From Chryseobacterium phocaeense (GTDB lineage: Bacteria; Bacteroidota; Bacteroidia; Flavobacteriales; Weeksellaceae): a DNA stretch of 64,000 nt. Position 1 is the stretch's first letter, and each line of letters begins with the position of its first letter. Below are positions 16,486-27,048 of the stretch, piece by piece. The stretch lies in assembly GCF_900169075.1 (NCBI RefSeq), contig NZ_LT827015.1:620001-684000 (forward strand), written 5' to 3'. Below the pieces are notes generated by a model that worked only from the letters and a program-made list of their open reading frames with translations, made no database searches and had not been told where the DNA came from. The position numbers and the translations under genes are program-made.

Positions 16486-19400
16486 TTATTGCTTATCTTT
16501 TTGTTTTCTGATTCCAATTTGCTTTGCTAATTGCTCTAATTTTTCATTACTATCTCTTTTCTCATTAATTATATTTCGAAATCCCTCTTTTTGGTTTGAA
16601 ACAGTTGCTTGATATAAGTTTTTTAAATAATCCCTGTGTTGTAATAAAATATCTAAAAATTCATTATTACTTAAAAAAATGTTTTTAATGATGGTTCTAA
16701 AAATATCTGTAGAAGGATCTAATAAATTATATTTAATAAAAAATGGTATAATTTTTTGTGCTACACTAATATTTAATTCAATGTGCCCATTTAAAAACTG
16801 ATCTCTGATATCTTTTAAACTATTTTCAATCGACAAATTAGAGTTATTCGCCTCATATTTGTCAAGTATATTCCACCAATTTTCACCATCTTTGTTATCT
16901 TGAATTTTAGATAAAAATGACCCCTTAAATACATCTAAAGAGGATTGCGTTAAGGATCTGGTATCTAAATAATCAAAATATTTAAAGTGGATATCATTTT
17001 CAGAATTAAAAACAGTTTTATAACCATCATTATCTAAACTTTGAAATTTTTGATTAAATGTTTCTATAAAACTTTTTGAAATATTTAAATCATCATACTT
17101 AAAACAATCATCAATAAATTCATCATCTAAATCATCTAATATTAAACTAGATTTTTCTACTTCCCATTTATTCAATTCATTGAGAAATTGGTCATCTTTT
17201 ACGTTTAGGGAAGATTTAATTTTGTCATATCTATTAATGAGATTAATAACATTTGCCCTCTTATTTAAAAACGAATCTTTAAACATGCTCAAAACAATCT
17301 GTTTAAATAATATTGAGTCAGAAAAATTTTGAGAACTTAATAAAAGTTCCTCGTAAGAGATATAATTTAGAATTTGTTTTCCAATCGCCCTTGCTTCAGC
17401 TTCATTATCAGTATTTAAAACATCATTAAAGTAATTTCTATAAGAAGTGCTGAATTTTGCCCCTTTCGCTATTCTCATCGCAATTAGGTCATTAATAATA
17501 GGCAATGGTGAAGAAATATTATTATTGTAAAGACTATATATTTTATCATCATCCAATAATTCTTTCAATGGTGCATTTAATGGTGCGTTTTTACTTTTTG
17601 TCGTTTCTTTAGCTTTTAAAAGTATGTCATTTGCTTTCTGAATATTATTTTGATCTACAGCAGTATTTAAATTTGTTTTCAAGTATTTTTTATAATCATT
17701 TAGAAGAAAATCTTTACATAGAGTTTCAGTATTGTTTAACTCTAAAATACTATTAATTGGTAATTCAAAGAGATATTTATCAATTGACTTGTCATCGGAA
17801 ATTAGTTTATATTTCTTATAGTCATTTCCCGTATTTTTTACTAATTCAACAAAATTTAAGGCACTAATATTTTTTGTAACCAACAAAGGTGATACTCTAT
17901 CATTACCTAAATCACTCATTAATTCATCAATTAAAGAAGTATAATCAATTACGTTAAAATCATCAATCAACATAGCATACTGTGACAATAAAACTTTTAG
18001 ATATTGATTATCATTATAATTTGCAATTAGAATTAGCTGCCAGTCTTCAACTTCAAGTACTTCGACTTGAAGTTTATTATTTATAACTTTGTAATAGAAA
18101 GTTTTCCAAGCCTGTTCAATTTGTGATTTTTGAATATTTGTATCTTCTTGAATTGAAGCTAGTGTTTTAATTGGATTTTCTAAAATATCTATATCCATTA
18201 TTGCTGAAGTAAAAATCGAGTCCGCAAAATCAGACTTACAGATAGAGTTAAAGCTGTCCACATCATTTCTGTTTAATGCATCTTTTAACTCCTGAGTATA
18301 AATCAGTTCAATTGCATCGTCTATCGCAATATGATAAACGATTGCAGTCAATTGCTTTGAAAAATCAGAATCATTATAATAAATAGATTTTAGACCGCCT
18401 AAGTAATCCAGTTCCGTAATAGCTTTTAAGGGAGCTTTTAAAATTTGTTCTTTTTTTAAAACAAATATTGCAATATATCTCTCTTTGAAATTTTTATCTA
18501 AAAGTTTAAGGGTTAAAATCTCATTTATAAAAGCTATAATTTCTCTCGGAGTTATTCTTTTATTTAAAAATTCATAAACCTGTATTACTAAACGTAATTC
18601 ATTTGTATCATAATTAACAAAAGCTTTTCCCCATTGGGTTTTAAAAAACTGCTTCCAATCAGACATAATTGGAAGTGTTACTCTAAAAACAATATCAAAA
18701 GTTTTATTTATATAATCATCACCAAAAGTTTTATCGGTTCCATCAATATTCAATTCCTTAAAAGCATTTTGAATATGCTCTCTATCAAAAGGTAGTATTA
18801 CCTTAATATTTTTATATTTTTTCTCTGCAAAAAATATATGAATAGAAGACCAAATATTTAGAATATGTTTTTTAGGTAACCTGTCAAAGTTATCAAAGAC
18901 CAAGATTATTTTCTTATTTAAATCATCGTCGATTTCTTCCATCCATTTTTGAAAATCTCTGACAGATGGCTGATTTTCAGAAATTGTTTCAATTTTTGTT
19001 TCTTCTTTCTGTTTATTAGTATATACTTGAAAGGTTTCTTCCGCAGCGTATCGGAATGATTTCCAAAAAAACTTTTTATTCTTCCAGTTTCTAATAAGAT
19101 TATAAATATAAATACCAATAACAATAAAAATTGGAAAAGCCACCAGTACTAATTTCCAAAACCATGACTCTATCTGAAAGAAATCCTTAATTGAATCTTT
19201 AAATACATTGACAGTTGGTATATAAACAATAGACAACAAGCTAAAAATAAATCCAACACTTAGGTACGGCTGATTAATGGTAGTTGTTTCTTTCGAATTA
19301 GCCAATAATATTTTTAATTTATCATCCCAATTTTTTTTATCATTCTTTTTAAGGAGATCTTTCTCATTTTTAATGAATTCGGTTAATTCAACTAGTATAG

Positions 19401-19680
19401 CTTTCCTTTGCTCATCTTCTTGATGCCCCCACACATCATATATAAAGAGTTTATGAGTTTTTTCTACTTTTTTTTCTATTAGGTGTACTTAATTACTCTT
19501 TCCTGATCCCCAAGTTCCATCTATTCCAATAATCTTAAAGTCTTTCTCATCGAGAATTTTTTCACTTATTACTGTTGCTATCTTATCTTGAGATTTATTT
19601 TTAAACAAGTCTTCACCTAAAGGATGATTAGTTAAAAATTTATAATTGCTTTCACTATTATCAACAGTATTTTTTTCCAT
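16486..19680 (-). pseudogene. KAP-family P-loop NTPase interrupted by one in-frame stop
   Basis: Read through, this is one frame of about 1064 codons. Residues 1-63 end in Walker A GIDGTWGSGKSN, codon 64 is TAA (19489-19491), and the same frame then continues VHLIEKK and FIYDVWGHQ without any shift. Two hydrophobic segments follow (GFIFSLLSIVYIPTV, then KLVLVAFPIFIVIGIYIY), inserted in the P-loop domain as in KAP NTPases (Kidins220, PifA). Walker B is IILVFDNFDRLP. The rest is a long helical C-terminal region of about 700 residues. TTA (Leu) to TAA is the simplest change. The gene is far more AT-rich than its flanks and stands alone, as acquired defence genes often do; PifA blocks phage T7. 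Restart at the GTG at 19434 would lack Walker A, so activity is doubtful unless the stop is a sequencing error. Confidence 0.8.
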
Positions 19681-20185
19681 ATTTTGAAATTAGTTTTTAT
19701 ATCTCAAAAATAGAAAAAAGTACAATAAATATTAATATGGTTTTCACTTATATATGTACTACTGCTAATTATTATATTTAAAAATCCGACATTATTGCTT
19801 TAGAAACATTTTTGGTAGTGTCTTTATAGACATTTGTACTTTGCCTTTGCAGTTCCTAAATGCAATATTTTTAATTTTCAAATCACATTCTTTTAAGATT
19901 TTTTAATTAAAAAGATAATGTATTGATAACGTGTTTTTCCAACGCAAAGTTTTCATTTTTGAAACTGTTGATTTTAAGAGTGCAAAGAATAGAATCAACA
20001 AAGTTGATTCGCCGAAACGTGTGTATAGCCACAGCACTTCATCAGCGCCAAAGTCGCCTCTCTTTGCCCACTTAGAATAAAGCGGAATCATTCATGAACT
20101 TTGCGTTAATCCTTTACGATTTTACCAGGAATATCACAGAAAATTTGAAGTTGCTTTTTTAAACCTGAAAGAAAGATGATTTACT
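19681..20185. other. Intergenic region between KAP gene and PIG-L operon
   Basis: About 530 bp without a supportable gene. The minus strand of 19707-19714 reads TATTTTTG, a plausible -7 box 27 bp before the KAP ATG. The stretch 19910-20110 is less AT-rich and has an open minus-strand frame of 62 codons that I do not accept as a gene; it may be a dispersed intergenic repeat at the edge of the KAP insert. Confidence 0.4.
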
Positions 20186-20193
20186 TATATTTG
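20186..20193 (+). promoter_or_regulatory. -7 box of the PIG-L operon
   Basis: TATATTTG fits TAnnTTTG and lies 19 bp before the ATG at 20213, giving a short leader. No good TTG -33 element is seen at the usual distance. Confidence 0.5.
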
Positions 20194-20212
20194 CCCTGCA
20201 AAGCAAATTCAA

Positions 20213-22717
20213 ATGTTCAGAAAACTAATCATTGTATTTATTTTTGGCTTTTATACGGTTTTTTGTTCGGCCCAGCAGGTTCGGCCTTCAAAATCTTCTG
20301 AAATTTACCGTGAACTCAAAACACTGAAACACCTGCCTAAAGTTTTATACCTTGCGGCTCATCCTGATGATGAAAATACAGGATTGCTTTCCTGGCTCAT
20401 CAACGACCAGAATGTAGAAACGGGCTATCTGTCTTTAACCAGAGGGGATGGTGGTCAGAATTTATTAGGGACAGAGCAGGGGCCTGCGTTGGGTTTGATC
20501 AGAACGCATGAGCTTTTAGAGGCCAGAAAGTTAGATGGCGCCCAGCAGTTTTTTACCCGGGTGATTGATTTCGGGTTCTCTAAAAATACAACCGATACCT
20601 TTAAACAATGGGATGCAGACAGCATTACAGCGGATGTAGTCTGGGTCATCCGTCAATTCCGTCCTGATGTGATCATTTGTCGTTTTCCTCCAACTGCTGC
20701 GGCAGGCCACGGACAGCATGCGGCTTCGGCTGTGGTTGCGGAAAAAGCTTTTAAACTGGCTGGCGATAAAAATGCTTTCCCGGATCAGCTGAAATATGTT
20801 AAGGTATGGCAGCCAAAACGCGTATTGTGGAATACTTTCCGGTTTGGTGCAGTCAATACCACAGCTGAAAATCAACTGAAAGTTACCGTTGGACAATATG
20901 ATGCGCAATTGGGAATGGGTTATGGTGAACTGGCAGGATTAAGCAGAAGTTTACATAAAAGCCAGGGCGCGGGAACACAGTCCGTAGCCGGGATCAAAAC
21001 TGAATATTTTTCCGATGTTGCTGGCGAGCCTGCAAAAACAAGCCTTTTTGATGGAGTAGCTAAAACCTGGACTTCACAGGGAAATGCTGATATTGACCAG
21101 GCATTGGATAAAATTATTTCCACGTTCAATTTCAACAATCCGGACCTTAGCTTACCTGCATTGCTTGCTTTGCGGAAAAAGGTCACGACGATAAAAGATG
21201 CCGACATAAAAAAAGATAAAATGACAGCCCTGGACCATATTATTTTAAGCTGTGCGGGGTTTATGGGCGAGGTCGTGACCAATCAGGCTGAAGCGGTTGC
21301 CGGAGAACATTACAATTTCAGGTTAAATCTGGTTTCAAGAGCCGTAAATCCTGTCGTTTTGGAAAATGTAAAATGGTTAGGTCAGTCAGAAAGCTTCAAC
21401 AGAAAACTATCAAAAGATTCTTTAATTACCATCGAGCATAAAATTCAGATTCCGTCGGATGCAGCACTTACAGAACCTTACTGGTTGGCAAAACCACCCA
21501 CGAACGCAGCAACTTTCGCCGTTCCAAATGATACCTTAGTCGGTTTACCCGAGGCAGAATCACCACTGAATGTTTTGCTTGATTTAAAAATCGGTTCGGA
21601 AAAGTTTCAGGTTAAACTTCCTTTATCTTTCAAGAAATTAGACCCGGTGCGTGGTGATGTGGTTGAAGCCTTGCGCATTGTTCCTGCTTTGGAACTGAAA
21701 TTTACGCAACCTCTTTATCTGGTTAAAGAAAATGAAGATTTACATTTGAGTTTAAATGTTAAGGTGAATTCCGGCAAACCGTTCAGTAAAGGTGTACTAA
21801 ACCTGATGTATAACGGAGAACGGTTAGGCAGCGCTGAGGTAAGTTCGATCAATGGAAAAGAAACTACTATCGATTATGTTATTCCAAAAACAAAACTTGC
21901 TTCAATAAACTCATCCCGTTTACAGTTGGATGCCGGTTTTGTTGCAGATGGAGTCACTTATAATAAAAAACAAGCATTAATCCAGTACCCGCATTTACCC
22001 TCCTTACAATATTTTGTGCCTGCAACGGTGACCGTAATGAAAGGCGATATCCAGACGAAGGTTAAAAAAGTAGGATATATAGAAGGCGCCGGCGATTTCA
22101 TTCCAGAGTTCCTGCGCATTGCAGGGATTCAGGTAGACGTCCTGAAAGACGAAGATTTTTATGGCAACTTAGATGAATCCGGTGGAAATGGCAGCCAGAA
22201 CAAGCTCTCGCAATATGATGCCATTGTACTTGGGGTTCGTGCCAATAACACAGAGAAAAAATTGGGTCGCTGGATGCCTTTTTTATGGTCTTATGTAAAA
22301 GCCGGCGGTAATCTGGTAATGCAGTATAACACCAACCAGGATACAACCGTTAGCCAATTGGGAATGTACAATTTCAGTATTGCCAATAAGCGGGTTACCG
22401 AAGAAAATGCTGAGGTTAAATTCTTGAATCCTAACCATAAATTACTGAACTACCCGAATAAAATTACTGCGGAAGACTTTAACGGCTGGGTACAGGAGCG
22501 CGGCGCCTATTTCCCTGCTCAATGGGATGCAGCGTATGAACCGCTTTTTGAAATGCACGATACCGGTGAAGAGCCTCTGCAGGGATCAACTTTATATGCC
22601 GGATACGGGAAGGGTAATTTTATTTATACACCGTTAGCATTTTTCAGACAGCTACCTGCGGGAAATGTTGGGGCGGCACGTTTATTTTTAAACTTTTTAT
22701 CTGCACAGAAAAACTGA
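20213..22717 (+). CDS. PIG-L (LmbE-like) family deacetylase, exported
   Basis: 834 residues. A signal peptide of about 22 residues ends near CSAQ. The N-terminal PIG-L domain (about residues 35-250) has the zinc motif AHPDDE and a later GHGQHAA His motif, as in N-acetylglucosamine deacetylases such as LmbE/MshB. The remaining about 550 residues, with beta-rich and Rossmann-like stretches ending in an AARLFLNFL helix, match the long C-terminal extension seen in many Bacteroidota PIG-L proteins. The likely reaction is removal of an acetyl group from an amino-sugar compound in the periplasm. It is translationally coupled to a 34-codon gene and then a sodium:solute symporter, so product uptake is a reasonable inference. 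Confidence 0.85.
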   Translation: MFRKLIIVFIFGFYTVFCSAQQVRPSKSSEIYRELKTLKHLPKVLYLAAHPDDENTGLLSWLINDQNVETGYLSLTRGDGGQNLLGTEQGPALGLIRTHELLEARKLDGAQQFFTRVIDFGFSKNTTDTFKQWDADSITADVVWVIRQFRPDVIICRFPPTAAAGHGQHAASAVVAEKAFKLAGDKNAFPDQLKYVKVWQPKRVLWNTFRFGAVNTTAENQLKVTVGQYDAQLGMGYGELAGLSRSLHKSQGAGTQSVAGIKTEYFSDVAGEPAKTSLFDGVAKTWTSQGNADIDQALDKIISTFNFNNPDLSLPALLALRKKVTTIKDADIKKDKMTALDHIILSCAGFMGEVVTNQAEAVAGEHYNFRLNLVSRAVNPVVLENVKWLGQSESFNRKLSKDSLITIEHKIQIPSDAALTEPYWLAKPPTNAATFAVPNDTLVGLPEAESPLNVLLDLKIGSEKFQVKLPLSFKKLDPVRGDVVEALRIVPALELKFTQPLYLVKENEDLHLSLNVKVNSGKPFSKGVLNLMYNGERLGSAEVSSINGKETTIDYVIPKTKLASINSSRLQLDAGFVADGVTYNKKQALIQYPHLPSLQYFVPATVTVMKGDIQTKVKKVGYIEGAGDFIPEFLRIAGIQVDVLKDEDFYGNLDESGGNGSQNKLSQYDAIVLGVRANNTEKKLGRWMPFLWSYVKAGGNLVMQYNTNQDTTVSQLGMYNFSIANKRVTEENAEVKFLNPNHKLLNYPNKITAEDFNGWVQERGAYFPAQWDAAYEPLFEMHDTGEEPLQGSTLYAGYGKGNFIYTPLAFFRQLPAGNVGAARLFLNFLSAQKN

Positions 22718-22821
22718 TGAACAAACAACTTAAAAACTGGAATATCTGGTACATACTATTGGCCGTTGCATTAGTAGTGCAGATCATATTTTATTATTGG
22801 TTTACTAAATTCTGGGCATGA
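22717..22821 (+). CDS. 34-residue single-TM peptide coupled to the symporter
   Basis: ATG at 22717 shares its A with the deacetylase TGA, and its own TGA shares ATGA with the symporter start at 22818, so it is tied to both neighbours by 1- and 4-base overlaps. The product has a polar start (MNKQLKNWNIW), one hydrophobic helix (YILLAVALVVQIIFYYWF) and a short TKFWA end. It is too short for ordinary gene callers. Small membrane partners encoded just before SSS symporters are known (YjcH before ActP, YhdT before PanF), though those are longer. I infer an accessory subunit of the symporter; no homologue was searched. Confidence 0.7.
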   Translation: MNKQLKNWNIWYILLAVALVVQIIFYYWFTKFWA

Positions 22822-24509
22822 GTACGATAGATTGGACAGTTTTGATTTTTACCCTTGTGGTAGTCGTGGTTTACGGCGTATTCATCGGCCGTGGCCAGAA
22901 AAGCAATGAATCCTACCTGAAGGCAGACAATAAAATGCCGTGGTACATTGTGCTTTTAGGCATTATGGCTACCCAGGCGAGTGCCATTACCTTTCTTTCG
23001 GCACCGGGACAGGCGTATACGGATGGGATGCGTTTCGTTCAGTATTATTTTGGCTTGCCGCTGGCGATGATTGTGATCTGTATTACTTTCATCCCCATTT
23101 TTCAGCGATTAAATGTTTACACGGCTTATGAGTATCTGGAAAACCGTTTTGATAAAAAAACTAGGGTACTCACTTCACTATTATTTCTTTTTTCGAGAGG
23201 ATTATCTACAGGAATCAGTATCTATGCCCCGAGTATCATTTTGTCAAGCGTTTTAAACTGGAATATTTATTTAACCAATGTTTTAACAGGTGGAATTCTG
23301 TTGATTTACACCTATGTTGGCGGTGCAAAAGCAATCGCACACACTCAAAAATTACAGTTTCTCATTATTCTGGGAACCATGGCTTTTGCAGGTTTTCTGC
23401 TTATCCAAAATATGCCCAATGGAATTGGTTTTACAGATGCGCTTTATCTGGCAGGAAAATCCGGAAAACTTAATGTCATCACCACAGAATTCGATTGGAA
23501 AGATAAATACAATATCTGGAGCGGGGTAATTGGCGGTTTTTTTCTGGCGCTTTCTTACTTTGGGACGGACCAGAGCCAGGTCGGAAGGTATATTACGGCG
23601 AAAGACAATACGAATGCAAAAATGGGCTTACTGTTGAATGGATTGGTTAAAATTCCGATGCAGTTTGCCATTCTCCTGATCGGGGCTTTGCTTTTCGCTT
23701 TCTTTTCCCTGAAACCGGCTCCGATTTATTTTAACGAACGCTCTTATCAGCATTTAAAGGATACACAACCTGAACAGGCTGCGGTTTTTGAAAAAGAACA
23801 TCAGGATTTACAGTTAAAATTTAATGCAGAATCGAAAGAAATTCTAAAGCTGAAAGAAACTCAATCTCCCCAGCTCAACAAAACAGTTCAGGATTTTAAA
23901 AATACACAAACCGAAGTCAAAGCACTTCACGGCAGGGTAGAGGAAGCGATCAACCAATCAAACTATAATGCGGAGAAAACGGATACGAATTACATTTTCC
24001 TGTATTTCGTGAAAAATACTTTGCCTGTAGGCATGATCGGTTTACTGTTTGCCGTTATTTTTCTGGCCAGCTGGGGTTCAATTTCCGCAGCGCTGAATTC
24101 CCTTGCCGCCTGCTCATTAAAAGATGTTCATCTGATATTTAAAAAAGAAATTCCTGATGATGCCACCGAATTGAAGTATAGCCGCCTGCACACTTTAGCT
24201 TGGGGTATTTTCTCCATCGGTGTTGCTATGTTTGCCACGCAGATGGGTTCCCTTATTGAAGCGGTGAATGTTTTGGGTTCCCTTTTCTATGGCCCGATAT
24301 TGGGAATTTTCCTTGTTGCATTTTACTATAAAAAAATCACAGGTCCCAATGTATTTATTGCCGCCATCTTATCAGAAATTACAGTGATTGCCGTCTATCA
24401 GTTCGATATCGTTTCTTTCCTTTGGCTCAATGTGATCGGGGCAGCGGCAGTTATTATATTTTCGGCAATCGGGTTATTGTTTTATAAGCCGAAAGCAGTA
24501 AATTCGTAA
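22818..24509 (+). CDS. Sodium:solute symporter (SSS family)
   Basis: 563 residues with about 13 membrane segments. Family marks are GIMATQASAITFLSAPGQAY, the TM3-4 region YTAYEYLENRFD and the late FLASWGSISAALNSLAA. A hydrophilic stretch of about 90 residues with coiled-coil character (about residues 305-390) is inserted between membrane segments, as in several Bacteroidota SSS proteins. It is driven by Na+ and located in the inner membrane. It starts inside the stop of the 34-codon gene and follows the PIG-L deacetylase, so it may take up the deacetylated or acetylated sugar product. The substrate is not known. Confidence 0.87.
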   Translation: MSTIDWTVLIFTLVVVVVYGVFIGRGQKSNESYLKADNKMPWYIVLLGIMATQASAITFLSAPGQAYTDGMRFVQYYFGLPLAMIVICITFIPIFQRLNVYTAYEYLENRFDKKTRVLTSLLFLFSRGLSTGISIYAPSIILSSVLNWNIYLTNVLTGGILLIYTYVGGAKAIAHTQKLQFLIILGTMAFAGFLLIQNMPNGIGFTDALYLAGKSGKLNVITTEFDWKDKYNIWSGVIGGFFLALSYFGTDQSQVGRYITAKDNTNAKMGLLLNGLVKIPMQFAILLIGALLFAFFSLKPAPIYFNERSYQHLKDTQPEQAAVFEKEHQDLQLKFNAESKEILKLKETQSPQLNKTVQDFKNTQTEVKALHGRVEEAINQSNYNAEKTDTNYIFLYFVKNTLPVGMIGLLFAVIFLASWGSISAALNSLAACSLKDVHLIFKKEIPDDATELKYSRLHTLAWGIFSIGVAMFATQMGSLIEAVNVLGSLFYGPILGIFLVAFYYKKITGPNVFIAAILSEITVIAVYQFDIVSFLWLNVIGAAAVIIFSAIGLLFYKPKAVNS

Positions 24510-24536
24510 ACAAAACAACAATCAAACAAAAATATT

Positions 24537-25055
24537 ATGAAAACAATGTTTAAATCTGCCACCGTACTTGTTGCTGCGATGACAATTTCAGTAAATGCGT
24601 TTGCGCAGGAAACAAAAAAACCTGCCAGCCCTCCGGCTACTGCTACGGGAAAGATTAAAGATGCAACCATTACGATAGCCTATAGCAGTCCTTCTGTGAA
24701 AGGGCGTACCATCTGGGGTGGTTTGGAAGCTTATGATAAAGTTTGGCGTGCGGGTGCCAATGAAGCCACGACTTTCGAAACGGATAAAAACATTACCGTT
24801 CAGGGTAAACCACTGCCTGCAGGTAAATACAGCTTTTTCTTAATTCCTAAGGCCTCCGGAACCTGGACTGCCATTTTTAACAAAGAACCAAAACAATGGG
24901 GCGCTTATAAATATGAAGAAGCTAAAGATGCTTTACGTGTTGATGTTAAAACAAAAGCTTTACAGAAAACACAGGAGAATTTAGTGTATACAATAAACAG
25001 CAATGGATTCACAATGGATTGGGATAAGATCTCAGTTCCTGTAGAGATAAAGTAA
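24537..25055 (+). CDS. DUF2911 domain exported protein
   Basis: 172 residues with a signal peptide ending at NAFAQ (about residue 23). The mature protein matches DUF2911: [20 protein letters not shown], then [15 protein letters not shown] and [12 protein letters not shown], a conserved beta-rich periplasmic domain of unknown function in Bacteroidota. It follows the symporter by 27 bp and is the last gene of the PIG-L unit, closed by two terminators in a row. Confidence 0.85.
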   Translation: MKTMFKSATVLVAAMTISVNAFAQETKKPASPPATATGKIKDATITIAYSSPSVKGRTIWGGLEAYDKVWRAGANEATTFETDKNITVQGKPLPAGKYSFFLIPKASGTWTAIFNKEPKQWGAYKYEEAKDALRVDVKTKALQKTQENLVYTINSNGFTMDWDKISVPVEIK

Positions 25056-25074
25056 ATTGAATGATATGAAATAA

Positions 25075-25137
25075 AAATCCCGTTTATCCGGGATTTATAA
25101 AATGTAAAAACCTCTGAAATTGTTTTCAGAGGTTTTT
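25075..25137 (+). terminator. Tandem terminators after DUF2911
   Basis: First hairpin AAATCCCG (25075-25082) with CGGGATTT (25089-25096). Second, stronger hairpin with arms 25106-25119 and 25124-25137 around ACCTCTGAAA and TTTCAGAGG, then T residues. Confidence 0.8.
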
Positions 25138-25507
25138 TGTACCATAACAAAATAAATATCGAACGATTTGGTAGATGGTAGCCATCAACTACCTAATTAT
25201 TACATGCACCAATAACCATTGGAATAAACTTATCCGTCTTAATTATTTGTAGTATTTATTCTACAGATGTTAGTTCTTTTCTTACAGGTTTTCTTCCTGT
25301 TAAATTCCGAAACAATCATAGTTTTGCTCCTGAAAAAAGGTTTGTTCCTCACCATAATTAAATCAGGCGTAAAGATTCATTACACAAATTCCCTCAAAAT
25401 GAAACAAAGTCTTTTTCCAAATCTTTGGAAGAAGACTTATGTTTTCAATCTCAATTGAAACAAAAGGGAATATTTCCTTAAAAATTTAAAGATGTAAAAA
25501 TAATAAC
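25138..25507 (+). other. Upstream region of the secreted-protein trio
   Basis: 370 bp between the terminators and the first gene of the trio. It contains the TTGTAG-N8-CTACAG element described separately, and a CAGG-N7-CCTG inverted repeat near 25285-25299. The small plus-strand open frame at 25267-25458 is not credible as a gene. No clear TAnnTTTG box was found. Confidence 0.5.
25247..25287 (+). promoter_or_regulatory. Candidate response-regulator site, copy 1
   Basis: TTGTAG (25247-25252), 8 nt, CTACAG (25261-25266), and TTACAG again at 25282-25287, 21 bp after the previous half-site. The same arrangement recurs at 31548-31588. The two sites share 17 of the 20 bases from TTGTAG to CTACAG. 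They precede both groups of QVGINTATP-type genes that flank the two-component system. Confidence 0.6.
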
Positions 25508-26260
25508 ATGAATAGACTTTATTTTTCCTTATTGGTCACAGCTTTTGGATGGGCAAGCGGACAGGTCGGAATTAATACTGCCACACCTGATCCGTCTGCC
25601 ATCTTAGATTTGAGTCAATCTTCTAAAGCAGGCGGTTTGAAACTTCCTGCCGTAGCTTTACAATCGACGGTCGATACTACAACAATTCCAAATCCGGCAA
25701 CCGGATTAATGGTGTTTACAACAGCAAATGCCGGAACAGGAATTACTGCTGTCACGGCTGGAAGTATTTACAAATTTAATGGAACAATTTGGAAAAAGCT
25801 GAGTACAAAAGATGAGACGCTTACCGGAAACGTACCCAAAGTAGTAGCATTCGGTAAAAAGACTACAGTAACAGATTGTAACGGTATTAATACAGCCAAT
25901 TTTTCTCTTGACCAGATCAGTAATCCGGCGTTACTGACAAGCGCAGGAGCTTTCACTGCTCCACAAACAGGATATTACAGTTTTTCTGTGTACAGCAAGC
26001 AATACATGCAGGCAAATCCTGATCAGGCTTACAATACTGCTCCTTTTATTTTTGCAGTAGGTTTAGAGGCTTTTACCTATAAATTCAGAGGGAGCGGATT
26101 TAGCGATCAGGGGGCTGCAACATCTGGAATCATTTATCTGGTACAAGGACAGGTAACTCCACCGTGGCAATGGACATTTGGTACAGGTAATACCTGTGGA
26201 TTAACCGGAAAGATCAAAGAGCAGAGTGTAATCTGGGAATTTATCGGGGGTACATTATAA
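25508..26260 (+). CDS. Secreted QVGINTATP-type protein, paralogue 1
   Basis: 250 residues. The signal peptide (about 18 residues) ends before GQ, and the mature protein begins VGINTATPDPSAILDL, the start of many flavobacterial cell-surface or secreted proteins. A linker (TIPNPATGLMVFTT, then YKFNGTIWKKL) is followed from about residue 125 by a beta-rich domain with GYYSFSVYSKQY, reminiscent of C1q/TNF jelly-rolls. Two conserved Cys (DCNG and NTCGL) could form a disulfide. It is the first of three tandem paralogues separated by 15 and 29 bp, so it is cotranscribed with them. No T9SS tail is visible. Function is unknown; filament or surface-layer assembly is a guess. Confidence 0.65.
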   Translation: MNRLYFSLLVTAFGWASGQVGINTATPDPSAILDLSQSSKAGGLKLPAVALQSTVDTTTIPNPATGLMVFTTANAGTGITAVTAGSIYKFNGTIWKKLSTKDETLTGNVPKVVAFGKKTTVTDCNGINTANFSLDQISNPALLTSAGAFTAPQTGYYSFSVYSKQYMQANPDQAYNTAPFIFAVGLEAFTYKFRGSGFSDQGAATSGIIYLVQGQVTPPWQWTFGTGNTCGLTGKIKEQSVIWEFIGGTL

Positions 26261-26275
26261 GTAAAATAAGAAAAA

Positions 26276-27019
26276 ATGAAAAATAAAAAACGATTTTTTA
26301 TATTATTAATGGGTATTGCAGGTATTGTCAAGGTATATTCTCAGGTCGGCATAAATACGGCGACTCCTCATTCATCAGCTTTACTGGATATTGGCTCAAC
26401 AAATAAAGGATTTTTAATTAATAAAGTTCCGTTGCAGTCGAGAAATGATGTGACAACAATTCCAAATCCTAAAAGAGGAACTTTAATTATTGCTTCTGCA
26501 ACAGTGGGTTTAGGAAATACTCAAATTACAGAGGGGACTTTGTATAAATTTGACGGAAATTCATGGCAGGAATTATTAGAAAACAATACCAATTCTCAAA
26601 ACTTTTTATTTCCAAGTGTGGTTGCCATTGGTAAGAAAACAACCACAGATACTTCCTGTACGGGTATTTCGACGGCTAATTTTGCACTGACAAATCTAAA
26701 TGCTGCAGGCGGAAATACCATATCTTCCAATGGTGCACTTACTGCGGGAAGAAACGGATACTATTACTGGTCTGTTAATATTAAACAGTTTATGCTCAGA
26801 AAATCATACAATCCGGCAATATATCCGGGAATGCTCACTTATGCTTTCCAATTGGGATCTACAGGAGCTAGGGGCTGGCAGTCAAATAATTTTTCGGGAT
26901 CGGTATATCTCAATCAGGGGCAGACTTCCGAAGGCTTTACCTGGGATCTTGGCGGAACTTGTGTTGCAGATGATCAGATTGGCGAACAGCAGGTTATCTG
27001 GATCTACATGGGAGAATAA
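26276..27019 (+). CDS. Secreted QVGINTATP-type protein, paralogue 2
   Basis: 247 residues, same plan as the gene before it: signal peptide, QVGINTATPHSSALLDIG start, a TIPNPKRGTLII linker with YKFDGNSWQEL, then a beta-rich C-terminal half with GYYYWSVNIKQF. The conserved Cys positions (TSCTGI and GGTCVADD) match those of paralogue 1. Divergence from its neighbours is large outside these motifs, so the duplication is old. It is the middle gene of the trio. Confidence 0.65.
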   Translation: MKNKKRFFILLMGIAGIVKVYSQVGINTATPHSSALLDIGSTNKGFLINKVPLQSRNDVTTIPNPKRGTLIIASATVGLGNTQITEGTLYKFDGNSWQELLENNTNSQNFLFPSVVAIGKKTTTDTSCTGISTANFALTNLNAAGGNTISSNGALTAGRNGYYYWSVNIKQFMLRKSYNPAIYPGMLTYAFQLGSTGARGWQSNNFSGSVYLNQGQTSEGFTWDLGGTCVADDQIGEQQVIWIYMGE

Positions 27020-27048
27020 GTTTCTAAAAGTTTTAAAGAATTGAAATC

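Noticed and set aside
19903..20091. Minus-strand frame of 62 codons between the KAP and PIG-L genes
   Set aside because: No recognisable domain or start signal; may be an intergenic repeat, not enough to call a gene.
25267..25458. Small plus-strand frame before the secreted-protein trio
   Set aside because: Low-complexity hydrophobic translation lying on the regulatory element, with no family signs.
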